Assembly: GCA_012960035.1 (NCBI GenBank)
Contig: DUBZ01000155.1
Location: forward strand, 333-52,863
DNA length: 52,531 bases
Direction: 5' to 3'
Source of the DNA: Myxococcales bacterium
GTDB taxonomy: Bacteria > Myxococcota_A > UBA9160 > UBA4427
The translations under genes and the position numbers were made by a program. Shown here one piece after another: positions 31,402-39,277 of the stretch. How positions within the stretch are numbered: position 1 is the first letter of the stretch; the number at the start of each line of letters is the position of its first letter. The notes beneath the pieces are model-generated. The model worked only from the letters and a program-made list of their open reading frames with translations, did not search any database and was not told the DNA's origin.

Positions 31402-32415
31402 TTATCTGTCTTCGGGGCGAACCAGTGTGACGTCACCTGCCAGAACCCGCACGATTTCGCCGCCGGATTCCGAACGTTGATCAAGCTCGAGGGCTCCGTC
31501 CGCCGTGATGCCGTGGGCGAGGCCGACCCGCTGACTTCCGTCCATGTCGCTTACACGGATTTGTTTGCCCAGCATCGCGAACCGTTCCTCATAGCGAGAT
31601 TTGAGGGCGGGGAAACCTCCGCTTTGATGCGTATCGAGCACATTCTCGAGCTGAGTGTATAGCTGGCGCGCGAACTCGGCGCGCGGGATCTCGCGTCCTT
31701 CGTGGGTGCGCAGGCTGGTTGCACGTTCGCGGAATTCGTCCGGCAGGTCGCTGCGTTCAACGTTGAGGTTGACTCCGATGCCGAGGATCGCAAAGTCGAC
31801 CTGGGTCGCTTCGGCGCTCATCTCCATTAACGTGCCACAGGCCTTGAGGCCATTCACGAGGACGTCGTTCGGCCATTTGATCTCGACGGTTTTCGGGTCG
31901 GAGACCGTTCGCGCGATGGCTTCGGACACGGCGAGACCGGTCGCAGGGATGAGGGTAGGGGCCTGGCTCGTGTCGAGTTTTGGTCGAAGTACGATCGAGG
32001 TGTAGATGTTGAGATACTTCGGGGAGAAGAAGGATCGCCCGAGGCGCCCCCGCCCAGCAGTCTGGCCTTCAGCAATGACAGTCGTGCCGTGGGCCGCACC
32101 TTGGCGAGCAAGGTCGAATGCGACCCGATTGGTCGAATCAGTTTCATCGAAGTAGTGGATCTCCCGAGCCATCCACTTCGTCGTGAGTCCGGCCTGAACC
32201 TCTTCGGAATAAAGTCGGTCAGGGCGACCGGTTAGCAAGTAACCGCCACCAGGTTCGCCGTCGATCGTGTAGCCGCGACCGCGCAAACGTTCGACATGCT
32301 TCCAGATCTGTGCGCGGCTAACACCCAAGTGTTCGGACAGCGCCGCGCCCGAACAGGCTTGGTCGGGTGCGGCGTCGAGGAATTCGAGAACCCGCGTAGC
32401 GCCTTCGCTAGCCAC
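31402..32415 (-). CDS. birA: Biotin--protein ligase with repressor-type HTH
   Basis: A 337-residue bifunctional BirA. The N-terminal winged helix (ALSEHLGVSRAQIWKHVERL, residues about 20-70) would repress biotin genes; the catalytic domain has the biotinyl-AMP loop GRGRLGRSFFSP and KWPNDVLVNG. A small C-terminal SH3-like domain ends the protein. The start is the GTG at 32415, which overlaps the nadC stop by eight bases (GTGGCTAG) and has a purine stretch inside nadC; a longer upstream frame only shadows nadC. The overlap implies translational coupling with nadC. Confidence 0.92.
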   Translation of the reverse strand: MASEGATRVLEFLDAAPDQACSGAALSEHLGVSRAQIWKHVERLRGRGYTIDGEPGGGYLLTGRPDRLYSEEVQAGLTTKWMAREIHYFDETDSTNRVAFDLARQGAAHGTTVIAEGQTAGRGRLGRSFFSPKYLNIYTSIVLRPKLDTSQAPTLIPATGLAVSEAIARTVSDPKTVEIKWPNDVLVNGLKACGTLMEMSAEATQVDFAILGIGVNLNVERSDLPDEFRERATSLRTHEGREIPRAEFARQLYTQLENVLDTHQSGGFPALKSRYEERFAMLGKQIRVSDMDGSQRVGLAHGITADGALELDQRSESGGEIVRVLAGDVTLVRPEDR

Positions 32416-33310
32416 GCGCTTCGCCTTCGGTTTCCATCTCGAGTGCAACGTCAACCACCGGGGCCGAATGGGTGAGCGCGCCGATTGAAATGCGCTGCAC
32501 GCCGGTTGTCGAAATTTCGCGGACGTTGTCGAGCGTGATCCCGCCCGACGCCTCGAGCACCAGACCGTCGGGACACGCAGCGGCAATCGCGCGAAGTTGG
32601 TCGGGGGTCTGATTGTCGAGCAACAACATGTCTGCTCCGGCTTCGTAGGCTTCAAGCGCGTGTTCAAGCGATTCGACTTCACACTGGACGAACATGCCGT
32701 CGGGTGCATTTTGTTTCGCGCGTTTGACCGCGAGCCCAACGCCGCCCGCAGCTGCGATGTGGTTGTCTTTCAGCAGGATGCCGTCGAAGAGTCCAATGCG
32801 GTGGTTGGTGCCACCGCCGGCTAGCACTGCGTACTTGTCGAGGAGTCGCCAGCCCGGGAGTGTCTTGCGCGTGTCGACGATCGCCGCACCATTGCCCGCG
32901 ACGGCATCGACGTATTGACGCGTATAGGTTGCAACGCCTGCTAGGCGACCGAGAAAGTTCAGCGCTAATCGTTCACCCGCCATGATGCTATGCACGCATC
33001 CACGGAGCCGAAGCAAAGGCGCGTCGGCGGTGACCGATTTGCCGTCTTCGGTTTCGAGCTGGATCTCAAGCGATGGGTCAACACTGCGAAATACTTCGGC
33101 GACTAGAGGTAGCCCGCAGACGACCATCGGTTGGCGTGACTCGATACGCGCGGTGCTCGTCGCATCGGGAGACAGGGAAACGCGACTCGTCACGTCCCCC
33201 GTGCCGATGTCTTCCGCGAGCGCGATTTCAAGCAGGGGACGCCACGCAGATTCGGGCGGAAATTGCAGATCGCTCACGAAGGCTCCGGGGGTGGAAGTAG
33301 AGAGTGGCAA
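32408..33310 (-). CDS. nadC: Nicotinate-nucleotide pyrophosphorylase (carboxylating)
   Basis: A 300-residue enzyme converting quinolinate and PRPP to nicotinate mononucleotide in NAD synthesis. Family blocks are all present: EDIGTGDVTS, NFLGRLAGVATYTR, DTRKTLPGWRLLDKYAV, GGGTNHRIGLFDGILLKDNH and EASGGI. The first ~12 residues are probably extra; GTG at residue 13 (VSDLQF) is an alternative start. It begins the nadC-birA-coaX block, with overlapped birA. Confidence 0.94.
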   Translation of the reverse strand: MPLSTSTPGAFVSDLQFPPESAWRPLLEIALAEDIGTGDVTSRVSLSPDATSTARIESRQPMVVCGLPLVAEVFRSVDPSLEIQLETEDGKSVTADAPLLRLRGCVHSIMAGERLALNFLGRLAGVATYTRQYVDAVAGNGAAIVDTRKTLPGWRLLDKYAVLAGGGTNHRIGLFDGILLKDNHIAAAGGVGLAVKRAKQNAPDGMFVQCEVESLEHALEAYEAGADMLLLDNQTPDQLRAIAAACPDGLVLEASGGITLDNVREISTTGVQRISIGALTHSAPVVDVALEMETEGEARG

Positions 33311-33419
33311 TGCGGTGGGGACTCAGTCTAGCCCGCATTTTGTCCACGGCGCGCTAGGGCATCACAGAACTCTTGCGCTCCGACTCACAGTCTTCCCCCG
33401 TCACACTTGGGCGGCGACG

Positions 33420-35084
33420 CTACTCTTCGCCTTCCTCGCCCTTCATGCGGCGGATCTCGTCTTGGAGCAACGTCTCGGCCATCTGCGGAATCACTTCCCA
33501 GGCGATCTGTTCGACCCGCTCCATGAGCTGGCGGACGATGTCGTCGGAAAGATCGGAGAACGCTTCCCACGCAACCTTTTCGAGGGTGTCGTGGATGCGG
33601 TCGCGCATCACCGGAGTGAGGTCGGGACGGCTGCCGGTCGGGCTCGCTGTCGCTGCAGATGGCGGGATGTCGAGAACCGGCGCGGTGTCGGTTGCGCCGA
33701 TGGTTTCGTCGAGTGGACTCACGCTGGGTGCTGACGATGCAAAGCTGATGTCGGCTTCGGGTGTACGCGCGGCTGGTTCTTCCGTTAGGGTAATCGGGGC
33801 TTCGCTGGCCGAGTCGTATTCGCTTACGGCTTGCATATGGACTCCTGGAATCGGGGCCATGACATCGACGTCCGGTGTTGTGTCCGTGGGGATCATGATG
33901 GGGGCAGGGCCAGTTTCAACGCCGTCCGGGACGCCTGCGCTCCAGCTCGGAGCGTCCCCGTCTGCGCCGACACCGAGGTCGGAACTAGACACGTCATAAA
34001 CGTTGACGTTTTCGGGCACGATGGCGTCCGAGGCCGGAGCCCCGAAATCAATGTCGAGTCCCTGGGACGCTGGGAAGCCGGAGCCAACCGGGTCGGTCAG
34101 ACCCGTGTCGATGCCCGAGTCGAAATTGTCGTCGAATTCGCTGCCCAGATCGTCACTGAGGGCGTCGTCGCCGAACATGTCGTTGGCGAGTAGGCTTGCG
34201 TCGAGACTCGGTGATTCGAGCTGGTCGATCGAGATGTCGGACTCGCTGCCGAGTCCGAGGTCGTCGAACTCACTCGTCGAAACGGGGACTGACGGCGGGG
34301 CGATCGGCGCGGGTTCGGTGTTCGCGCCGGGCAGGGGTGTTGCATCCGAAAAGGAGTCGCCGACCGGCATGGATTGGTGTGGACTTACGGTCGGTGCGTC
34401 TTCTGAACTCGTGTAGTCCGTGGCCCGCGGCACCGTGTCCTCAGATGCATAGGAAATTTTATCGGGGATGATTGCGACGGTGGGGTCGCCGCCTGCGCCG
34501 TCGAGATCGGCGATCGGTTCGATGGCAATTGAAGTCGCATCTGTCCCATGGGTGGACTCGGGCGCCAGTGGTGCGGGCGTCATAATGTCGCTCTGGTCGG
34601 ACACCCGGTCGGGCGTGAAATCGGCAGTGGCGTTGGACTCACCTGCGTTCGAAAGTTCGTCGGCGAAAAAGTCGTTGCTGTGCTCGGCCGCGGCGGGTGT
34701 CGCTTGTGCCGGTGTGCGCTGCGCGAGGATCTCGTTCACGCGATCCACGAGCATCTGGGCCTCGAAAGGCTTGGTGATGTGTCCGGTTGCCTTTACCTTG
34801 TTTGCGCGTGTCTCGTCGAAGGCTTCGAATGTTCCGGTCAACAACAGCACCGGTGTATCCGCGAGGTCGGGGTTATTCCGAATAGCGGCGCAAACTTCGT
34901 AGCCGCTCTTTCCGGGCATGACGACGTCGGCGAGGATGATGTCCGGGTTGCACTCACGCGCGCGGGTTACGGCGTCGTCGCCGTTGTCCACGCTTACAAT
35001 TTCAATGTCCTCGTTGACGAAGCTCAGTCCTACGAGCTTTTGAATCACGACACTGTCGTCAGCGAGCAGCAATGTAGTCGGCAT
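33420..35084 (-). CDS. Receiver-domain protein with long acidic linker and conserved helical C-terminus
   Basis: A 554-residue protein. Residues 1-120 are a phospho-receiver (LLLADDSVVIQKLVG, phospho-Asp in IILADVVMPGKSG, Thr in LLLTG, Lys in HITKPF). Residues 125-480 are low complexity, acidic, rich in D, S, P and T. The last ~65 residues are an amphipathic helix set (LEKVAWEAFSDLSDDIVRQL, IAWEVIPQMAETLLQDEIRR), a type of tail seen on deltaproteobacterial receiver proteins. There is no output enzyme or DNA-binding domain, so it should act by protein contact. GGAG five bases before the ATG at 35084 fixes the start. It leads the minus-strand run into nadC. Confidence 0.8.
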   Translation of the reverse strand: MPTTLLLADDSVVIQKLVGLSFVNEDIEIVSVDNGDDAVTRARECNPDIILADVVMPGKSGYEVCAAIRNNPDLADTPVLLLTGTFEAFDETRANKVKATGHITKPFEAQMLVDRVNEILAQRTPAQATPAAAEHSNDFFADELSNAGESNATADFTPDRVSDQSDIMTPAPLAPESTHGTDATSIAIEPIADLDGAGGDPTVAIIPDKISYASEDTVPRATDYTSSEDAPTVSPHQSMPVGDSFSDATPLPGANTEPAPIAPPSVPVSTSEFDDLGLGSESDISIDQLESPSLDASLLANDMFGDDALSDDLGSEFDDNFDSGIDTGLTDPVGSGFPASQGLDIDFGAPASDAIVPENVNVYDVSSSDLGVGADGDAPSWSAGVPDGVETGPAPIMIPTDTTPDVDVMAPIPGVHMQAVSEYDSASEAPITLTEEPAARTPEADISFASSAPSVSPLDETIGATDTAPVLDIPPSAATASPTGSRPDLTPVMRDRIHDTLEKVAWEAFSDLSDDIVRQLMERVEQIAWEVIPQMAETLLQDEIRRMKGEEGEE

Positions 35085-35240
35085 TTCATCTCCCACGAGT
35101 TCAGAGACCATCGAACTCGAATTGTTCGCTTTGTAAGGCGACGAAAAGGGTCGCATTAGCAGCGTACATCTGGTGCGTAGTATCGTCGCCTGAGTGAGCG
35201 CAATTGAACAGTATTTTTGATTTTCTGCCGCCGACCCCCC

Positions 35241-35267
35241 ACCCCCGTTTCAGCAGGAAATGGGGGT
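35241..35267. promoter_or_regulatory. Inverted repeat in the divergent receiver/PP2C promoter region
   Basis: ACCCCCGTTTC (35241-35251) faces GAAATGGGGGT (35257-35267), pairing at all but one position. It lies between two divergently transcribed signalling genes, so it may be an operator or a shared cruciform-like site rather than a terminator. Confidence 0.4.
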
Positions 35268-35338
35268 GACCCGTCCCGGGGGCAGGGTTCAAGCGTCGGG
35301 GGTATTCACCGATACCGGACGCGAGGAGCGGAGTCTCG

Positions 35339-36085
35339 ATGATCCTGCAGACGAGTGCTGCAACAGACGTGGGAATGCGCCGCCGCGTAAACGAGGATCG
35401 TTACGCTCTGGTGCCGGATCTCGGTCTTTATCTCGTTGCAGACGACATGGGGGGCCACAAGGCAGGTCAGCTCGCGAGCCAACTGGCGGCCGAAGGGGCG
35501 GTCCACGCTGTACAATCGCTCGAGGGGGAAAGCCTTAGTCTGGCCGAAAAGCTCAACGAGATTGTGGCTGCGGCGAATTGCGAAATTTTCAACATGGCGA
35601 AAACCCACGCGGAATATTCCGGCATGGGGACAACCCTGGTCGCGATGCTGGCGTCGGCGGGAAAGATCGCCATCGCGCACGTAGGCGACAGCCGCGCGTA
35701 CTTGATCCGGCGCGGCGCGATACGCCCCTTAACGAATGATCATTCCCTCGTTGGGGAATTGCTTCGCCGACAAGAAATTACGCCCGAAGCGGCGCTCGAG
35801 CATCCACACCGACACGTGTTGACCCGGGCGCTTGGCGTTCGACCGAACGTCGAATGCGACGTGTTGGAGATGACGCCAGAAGATGGGGACACCGTTGCAA
35901 TGTTTCGCGACGGGCTCACGAACAATGTGAGCGACGACGAAATTGCCCTCGCGATCAGCAGCACCGAAGATCTAGAGGAAGCTTGCAACGGGCTCGTGAC
36001 GTTTGCGAACGATCGCGGTGGCGATGACAATATCACGGTGGCGCTGGTGCGGTGTGAAAAAGCTGGGGCAAGAGTCGGCGCCTGA
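35339..36085 (+). CDS. PP2C-type serine/threonine protein phosphatase
   Basis: A 248-residue metal-dependent phosphatase. Motifs: RRRVNEDRYAL, VADDMGGHKAGQ (the metal-binding Asp and Gly), GMGTTLVAML, HVGDSRAYLIRRG, FRDGLTNNVSDDEI and GGDDNITVALV. The residue before the metal Asp in the third motif is Arg, where Ser is usual (SDGLTN); the Asp is kept. It is cytoplasmic and stands alone, without regulator domains. No Ser/Thr kinase is in the window. GGAG six bases before the ATG supports the start. A strong hairpin covers its stop. Confidence 0.93.
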   Translation: MILQTSAATDVGMRRRVNEDRYALVPDLGLYLVADDMGGHKAGQLASQLAAEGAVHAVQSLEGESLSLAEKLNEIVAAANCEIFNMAKTHAEYSGMGTTLVAMLASAGKIAIAHVGDSRAYLIRRGAIRPLTNDHSLVGELLRRQEITPEAALEHPHRHVLTRALGVRPNVECDVLEMTPEDGDTVAMFRDGLTNNVSDDEIALAISSTEDLEEACNGLVTFANDRGGDDNITVALVRCEKAGARVGA

Positions 36086-36114
36086 GGCCGCCGACGGTGT
36101 CCCGCGGCGGCCTC
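36084..36114. terminator. Bidirectional terminator-like hairpin between convergent genes
   Basis: GAGGCCGCCG (36084-36093) and CGGCGGCCTC (36105-36114) form a perfect 10-base, GC-only-rich stem with an 11-base loop. It overlaps the PP2C stop and lies 21 bases from the stop of the convergent sigma-factor gene. Confidence 0.75.
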
Positions 36115-36135
36115 TGGTGTAGTCAGCGAAGGCGC

Positions 36136-36900
36136 TTAGCGGTCGACTGTACTCTTGAGCTTGCCACGAAGACGAATCACTGCCTTCGTGTGGATCTGGC
36201 AAACCCGGCTTTCCGTAATGCCGAGGATGTTGCCGATCTCTTTCATGTTCAGGTCTTCGTAGTAGTAGAGCGAAACGACGAGGCGCTCTTTCTCCGGCAA
36301 TCCACCGATCGTGTCCGAGATGACGTGCTTGGTCTCGAGCAGCTTGAGGGATGCGAAGGGATTCTCCGAGTTCTTGTCCTCGATGATGTCGGCAAAGCTA
36401 CCCGTGCGGTCCATGTCTGCGTTGTTGCCGCGGATCTCTTCGAGATTCACCAGGGATATTCCGCGAACCTGGTTGAGCAGATCGTGGAACTTGTCGATCT
36501 GCAGGCCGAGCGAATCGGCGACTTCGTCTTCGGTTGCCTGACGGCCGAGGCGCTGTTCGACTTCGCCGTAGGCGTGTTCGAGTTTGCGGCTCTTCTGACG
36601 CACGCTGCGCGGTACCCAGTCGAGAGATCGAAGCTGGTCGAGGATCGCGCCCTTGATGCGAAACTCTGCGTAGGTCTTGAACTTACAGTTCTTGTCCGGA
36701 TCGTATTTCTCGATCGCATCCATCAACCCGATCACGCCGGTGCTGTGGAGATCGTCGAGGTCGATATGGGACGGTAGTCTGACCGCGATTCGATTGACGA
36801 TGTATCGGATCAGTGAGGTGTGCTCGAGGACGATCTGGTCTCTCAGGCCGGAGGGGATTTCGGAGTAATTTTCTTTTGCGTCTCGGAGTAGAGCTTCCAT
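36136..36900 (-). CDS. FliA/WhiG-family sigma factor (sigma-28 type)
   Basis: A 254-residue sigma factor. Region 2 is typical (LIRYIVNRIAVRLP, DLDDLHSTGVIGLMDAIEKY, FKTYAEFRIKGAILDQLR, LDWVPRSVR), followed by region 3 (AYGEVEQRLGRQATEDEVAD) and region 4 (LPEKERLVVSLYYYEDLNMK, EIGNILGITESRVCQIHTKA). No flagellar genes or anti-sigma factor are seen, so its regulon may be motility, envelope or development. The ATG at 36900 has AAGGA upstream; the longer frame to 37059 has no support. A sigma-54-type promoter sits about 80 bases upstream. Confidence 0.92.
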   Translation of the reverse strand: MEALLRDAKENYSEIPSGLRDQIVLEHTSLIRYIVNRIAVRLPSHIDLDDLHSTGVIGLMDAIEKYDPDKNCKFKTYAEFRIKGAILDQLRSLDWVPRSVRQKSRKLEHAYGEVEQRLGRQATEDEVADSLGLQIDKFHDLLNQVRGISLVNLEEIRGNNADMDRTGSFADIIEDKNSENPFASLKLLETKHVISDTIGGLPEKERLVVSLYYYEDLNMKEIGNILGITESRVCQIHTKAVIRLRGKLKSTVDR

Positions 36901-36980
36901 TTTTTTCCTTGGCCACGTCTTGTTTGCTTGCTTCGCGAGGCAGTCACTTGCTGTTTCGCGTGATCTTGATTGACTGTAAA

Positions 36981-36998
36981 AGCACGGGTCATGCCAAG
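36981..36998 (-). promoter_or_regulatory. Sigma-54-type (-24/-12) promoter for the sigma-28-family gene
   Basis: On the minus strand the sequence is TTGGCATGACCCGTGCTT. The invariant GG and GC are present with the required ten bases between them, and most other consensus positions (TTGGCACG-N4-TTGCT) match. It would start transcription near 36970, about 70 bases before the ATG. A sigma-54 activator gene lies next door. Confidence 0.65.
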
Positions 36999-37264
36999 AA
37001 CAGAGATGGGGTGTGAGAAAATTCTTGGAAGTTCCAAGGTCACGAGACCGTCGTTGCATCTAGACGGAATTATCCAACTAGGTCAGTAACTTGAACTGAC
37101 GACAGTAGTGCGAATGGGGGGGGAGAAAGTGCAGTCGGGGTGCCGCCTTGGGTGGCAGGGCACTCCATCAACCGGCAGGTGCGTCACAGATTCGACGGGA
37201 TTACGTTTGGCGAATTACGAATTCGTCGCTCGCTTGACGCTATTGGTCACCACAAGCGCGCGCA

Positions 37265-37300
37265 GCAAAACCCGCCTTCTATGAATGGTTCTCATAGAAG
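37265..37300 (-). terminator. Intrinsic terminator after the NtrC-type activator gene
   Basis: On the minus strand CTTCTATGA and TCATAGAAG make a perfect 9-base stem with a 7-base loop, followed by GGCGGGTTTT. It separates the activator gene from the sigma-factor gene, so the latter needs its own promoter. Confidence 0.75.
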
Positions 37301-37336
37301 CTCATCGGGTCGCCTCCAAAAAAACTGTTGGAAACT

Positions 37337-38803
37337 TCAAGAGGATCGGGGTTCGAGACCCTTTTTCTTGATTTTCTCAAGGAGCGTCGTGCGATTGAGT
37401 CCGAGAAGTTGAGCCGCTCGATTTTTGTTCCAATGTGTCTGCTCGAGGGCTTGCAGAATGAGATCTGTTTCCAGATCACCGATGACGTCGTTGAACGAGA
37501 TGCCGTCCGAAGAGATGACCGGCGCGAGACTCTGTCGCTCATTCCCATCGCTTGCCCTATTGGCACCAGTCTGTTGCGAGTGAAACTGCGGAGGAAGGTC
37601 TTCGCCCAAGATGTCGCCGGTCTCGCGCAAAATCATGACGCGTTCGACCATGTTTTCGAGTTCGCGAACGTTCCCGGGCCAGCGATAATGTACGAGAAGC
37701 TTCATGGCCTCTTCACTGATGCCATTGATCTTCATGTTCCTCTGCTGGTTTCCAATGTCGATGAAGTGGTGGATCAGGAGCGGGATATCGTCCGCGCGAT
37801 CGCGCAGGGGCGGGGACTCGATGGGCAGAACGTTGAGCCGGTAGTAGAGGTCTTCGCGAAACTTCTTTTGCTCGATCAGCTCTTCGAGATGCTGGTTCGT
37901 GGCCGCGATCACGCGCACGTTGACCTTCACGGTCTTTGACGAGCCCACCGGTTCGAATGTGCGTTCTTGAAGCACGCGCAACAGCTTCACTTGAAGGTTC
38001 GGACTCATGTCCCCGATCTCGTCGAGGAAGATGGTCCCGCCATCTGCCAGGGCAAAACGCCCCTCGCGGTGGTTTACGGCGTTTGTGAAGGCGCCTTTGA
38101 CGTGGCCGAAGAGTTCACTTTCGAGAAGTTCTTCAGGGATCGCACCGCAGTTGACCGTGACCATCATGCGGTTGGCGCGGGAGCTGTTGTAGTGCAGGGC
38201 GCGGGCGATGAGTTCTTTGCCGGTACCGGATTCGCCGGTAATGAGAACCGTGCTGTCGGTGTCGGCGACTTTTTCGACAACCGAAAGCACGCGCTGTAGC
38301 GCCTGGCTCTTGCCCACAATGTTGTCGAACTTGTAGCGAGACTGAAGTTGACTGTGGAGTGCGCGGTTTTCCACCTTCAGCCTGCCGTGTTCGATGGCTT
38401 GATCCACCAGCCGCCGAATGACGTCGAGACGTTCTTGCTCAAAAGGCTTTTCGAGATACCAGAAGGCACCCGCGCGCAGCGCTTCGATCGAGTTCTCGGC
38501 AGTGCTGTAGCCAGTGATGACGATGCAGGGGAGGTCGGGTTCAACCTCATGGATCTGGCGCACCAACTCGAGGCCGTTGATTCCGGGCATCTTGATGTCG
38601 CACAGAACCAAGTCGACCGGATGCGAGGATACGATGCCCATCGCTTCGGTGGCATCTCGCGCCATTAAGACGTCGTGCCCGACCCTGATCAGAATACGCT
38701 CTAACGCGCGACGATAAAGTTCTTCATCGTCCACAACGAGTACGTGAGATTTACGCAGGGTTCTTCTCCGGCTAGCGGAGGGGGCCGCGTAGCGTATAGG
38801 CAC
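37337..38803 (-). CDS. NtrC-type sigma-54-dependent response regulator
   Basis: A 488-residue activator: receiver (VLVVDDEELYRR, phospho-Asp in VLCDIKMPGINGLEL, VITGYS, LEKPF), AAA+ domain (Walker A GESGTGKELIARALH, ELFGHVKGAFTNA, GTIFLDEIGDM, Arg-rich sensor PLRDRADDIPLL, WPGNVRELENMVER) and a C-terminal Fis-type HTH (NKNRAAQLLGLNRTTLLEKI). The sigma-54 contact loop, normally GAFTGA, is GAFTNA. The tracked GTG start at 38803 lacks a ribosome-binding site, while a CTG at 38758 has GGAG seven bases upstream and begins LRKSHVLVVDD. Its partner is probably the kinase at 39278, which is divergent. Confidence 0.93.
   Translation of the reverse strand: MPIRYAAPSASRRRTLRKSHVLVVDDEELYRRALERILIRVGHDVLMARDATEAMGIVSSHPVDLVLCDIKMPGINGLELVRQIHEVEPDLPCIVITGYSTAENSIEALRAGAFWYLEKPFEQERLDVIRRLVDQAIEHGRLKVENRALHSQLQSRYKFDNIVGKSQALQRVLSVVEKVADTDSTVLITGESGTGKELIARALHYNSSRANRMMVTVNCGAIPEELLESELFGHVKGAFTNAVNHREGRFALADGGTIFLDEIGDMSPNLQVKLLRVLQERTFEPVGSSKTVKVNVRVIAATNQHLEELIEQKKFREDLYYRLNVLPIESPPLRDRADDIPLLIHHFIDIGNQQRNMKINGISEEAMKLLVHYRWPGNVRELENMVERVMILRETGDILGEDLPPQFHSQQTGANRASDGNERQSLAPVISSDGISFNDVIGDLETDLILQALEQTHWNKNRAAQLLGLNRTTLLEKIKKKGLEPRSS
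38766..38769 (-). promoter_or_regulatory. Shine-Dalgarno suggesting a CTG start for the activator
   Basis: GGAG on the minus strand, seven bases from an in-frame CTG at 38758-38756 and inside the longer GTG-started frame. No ATG, GTG or TTG lies nearby at a usable distance. Confidence 0.4.
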
Positions 38804-39277
38804 AATGAAGTGCGGTCAAGTCGATGTCAAGCGGTCGAGCGCGAATTTCAGTGCTGTTTCAATCAGGCTCAAACCCCATCGGCTCGATTGTAAGCGAGAA
38901 GCCCGTGTCGCGTGCATTGCGAGCAGGGTTTGCGGCCCGCATATGATCGGGTAAATTGCCTTTGCCCTCTAAGTTGAGCGTAAGCCCGCCCCCCCCGCAA
39001 GAACGAATTGCATAATCAAGTGAACCCTGTTCGTGAACGGGTAGGTCGCGTACCTGTATGTTACGTCAGTGATGTTTTGGTTAGCCTTCCTCCGCAGTTT
39101 TTGCGGCGATTATTGTTTAAATCATGGACGTTCATCGCGTGAACATTGCAGTTTGCAACGACTCTGGCGCTACAGGCGCTGAGAAGCGGGCAAAGTTTCG
39201 AACGCCGGTGAGTCCATCGGCTGCGACACCCAGCACGGCATAATACGCGGTCGAATGTCACAGGGGGAGCGAGCGCC
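38804..39277. other. Divergent control region between the activator and the kinase
   Basis: These 474 bases are more AT-rich than the genes and carry no convincing frame. They contain an interrupted palindrome (39026-39041), a small hairpin CCGCA/TGCGG at 39092-39106, and a run of eight C near 38990. Promoters of both regulator genes must lie here. Confidence 0.6.
39026..39041. promoter_or_regulatory. Palindrome in the activator/kinase control region
   Basis: CC-T-GTTC-GT-GAAC-G-GG is symmetric at six of seven positions per arm. It looks like an operator for a dimeric regulator. No known site matches exactly. Confidence 0.3.

Larger units (their letters stand above)
36901..37336. other. Intergenic region with sigma-54-type promoter and terminator
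   Basis: No gene is seen. It holds the sigma-54-type promoter (36981-36998), a run of eight G near 37116, and the terminator hairpin of the NtrC-type gene (37265-37300). Confidence 0.6.

Noticed and set aside
32416..32739. N-terminal extension of birA
   Set aside because: It is an alternate frame of nadC; the HTH domain begins right after the GTG at 32415.
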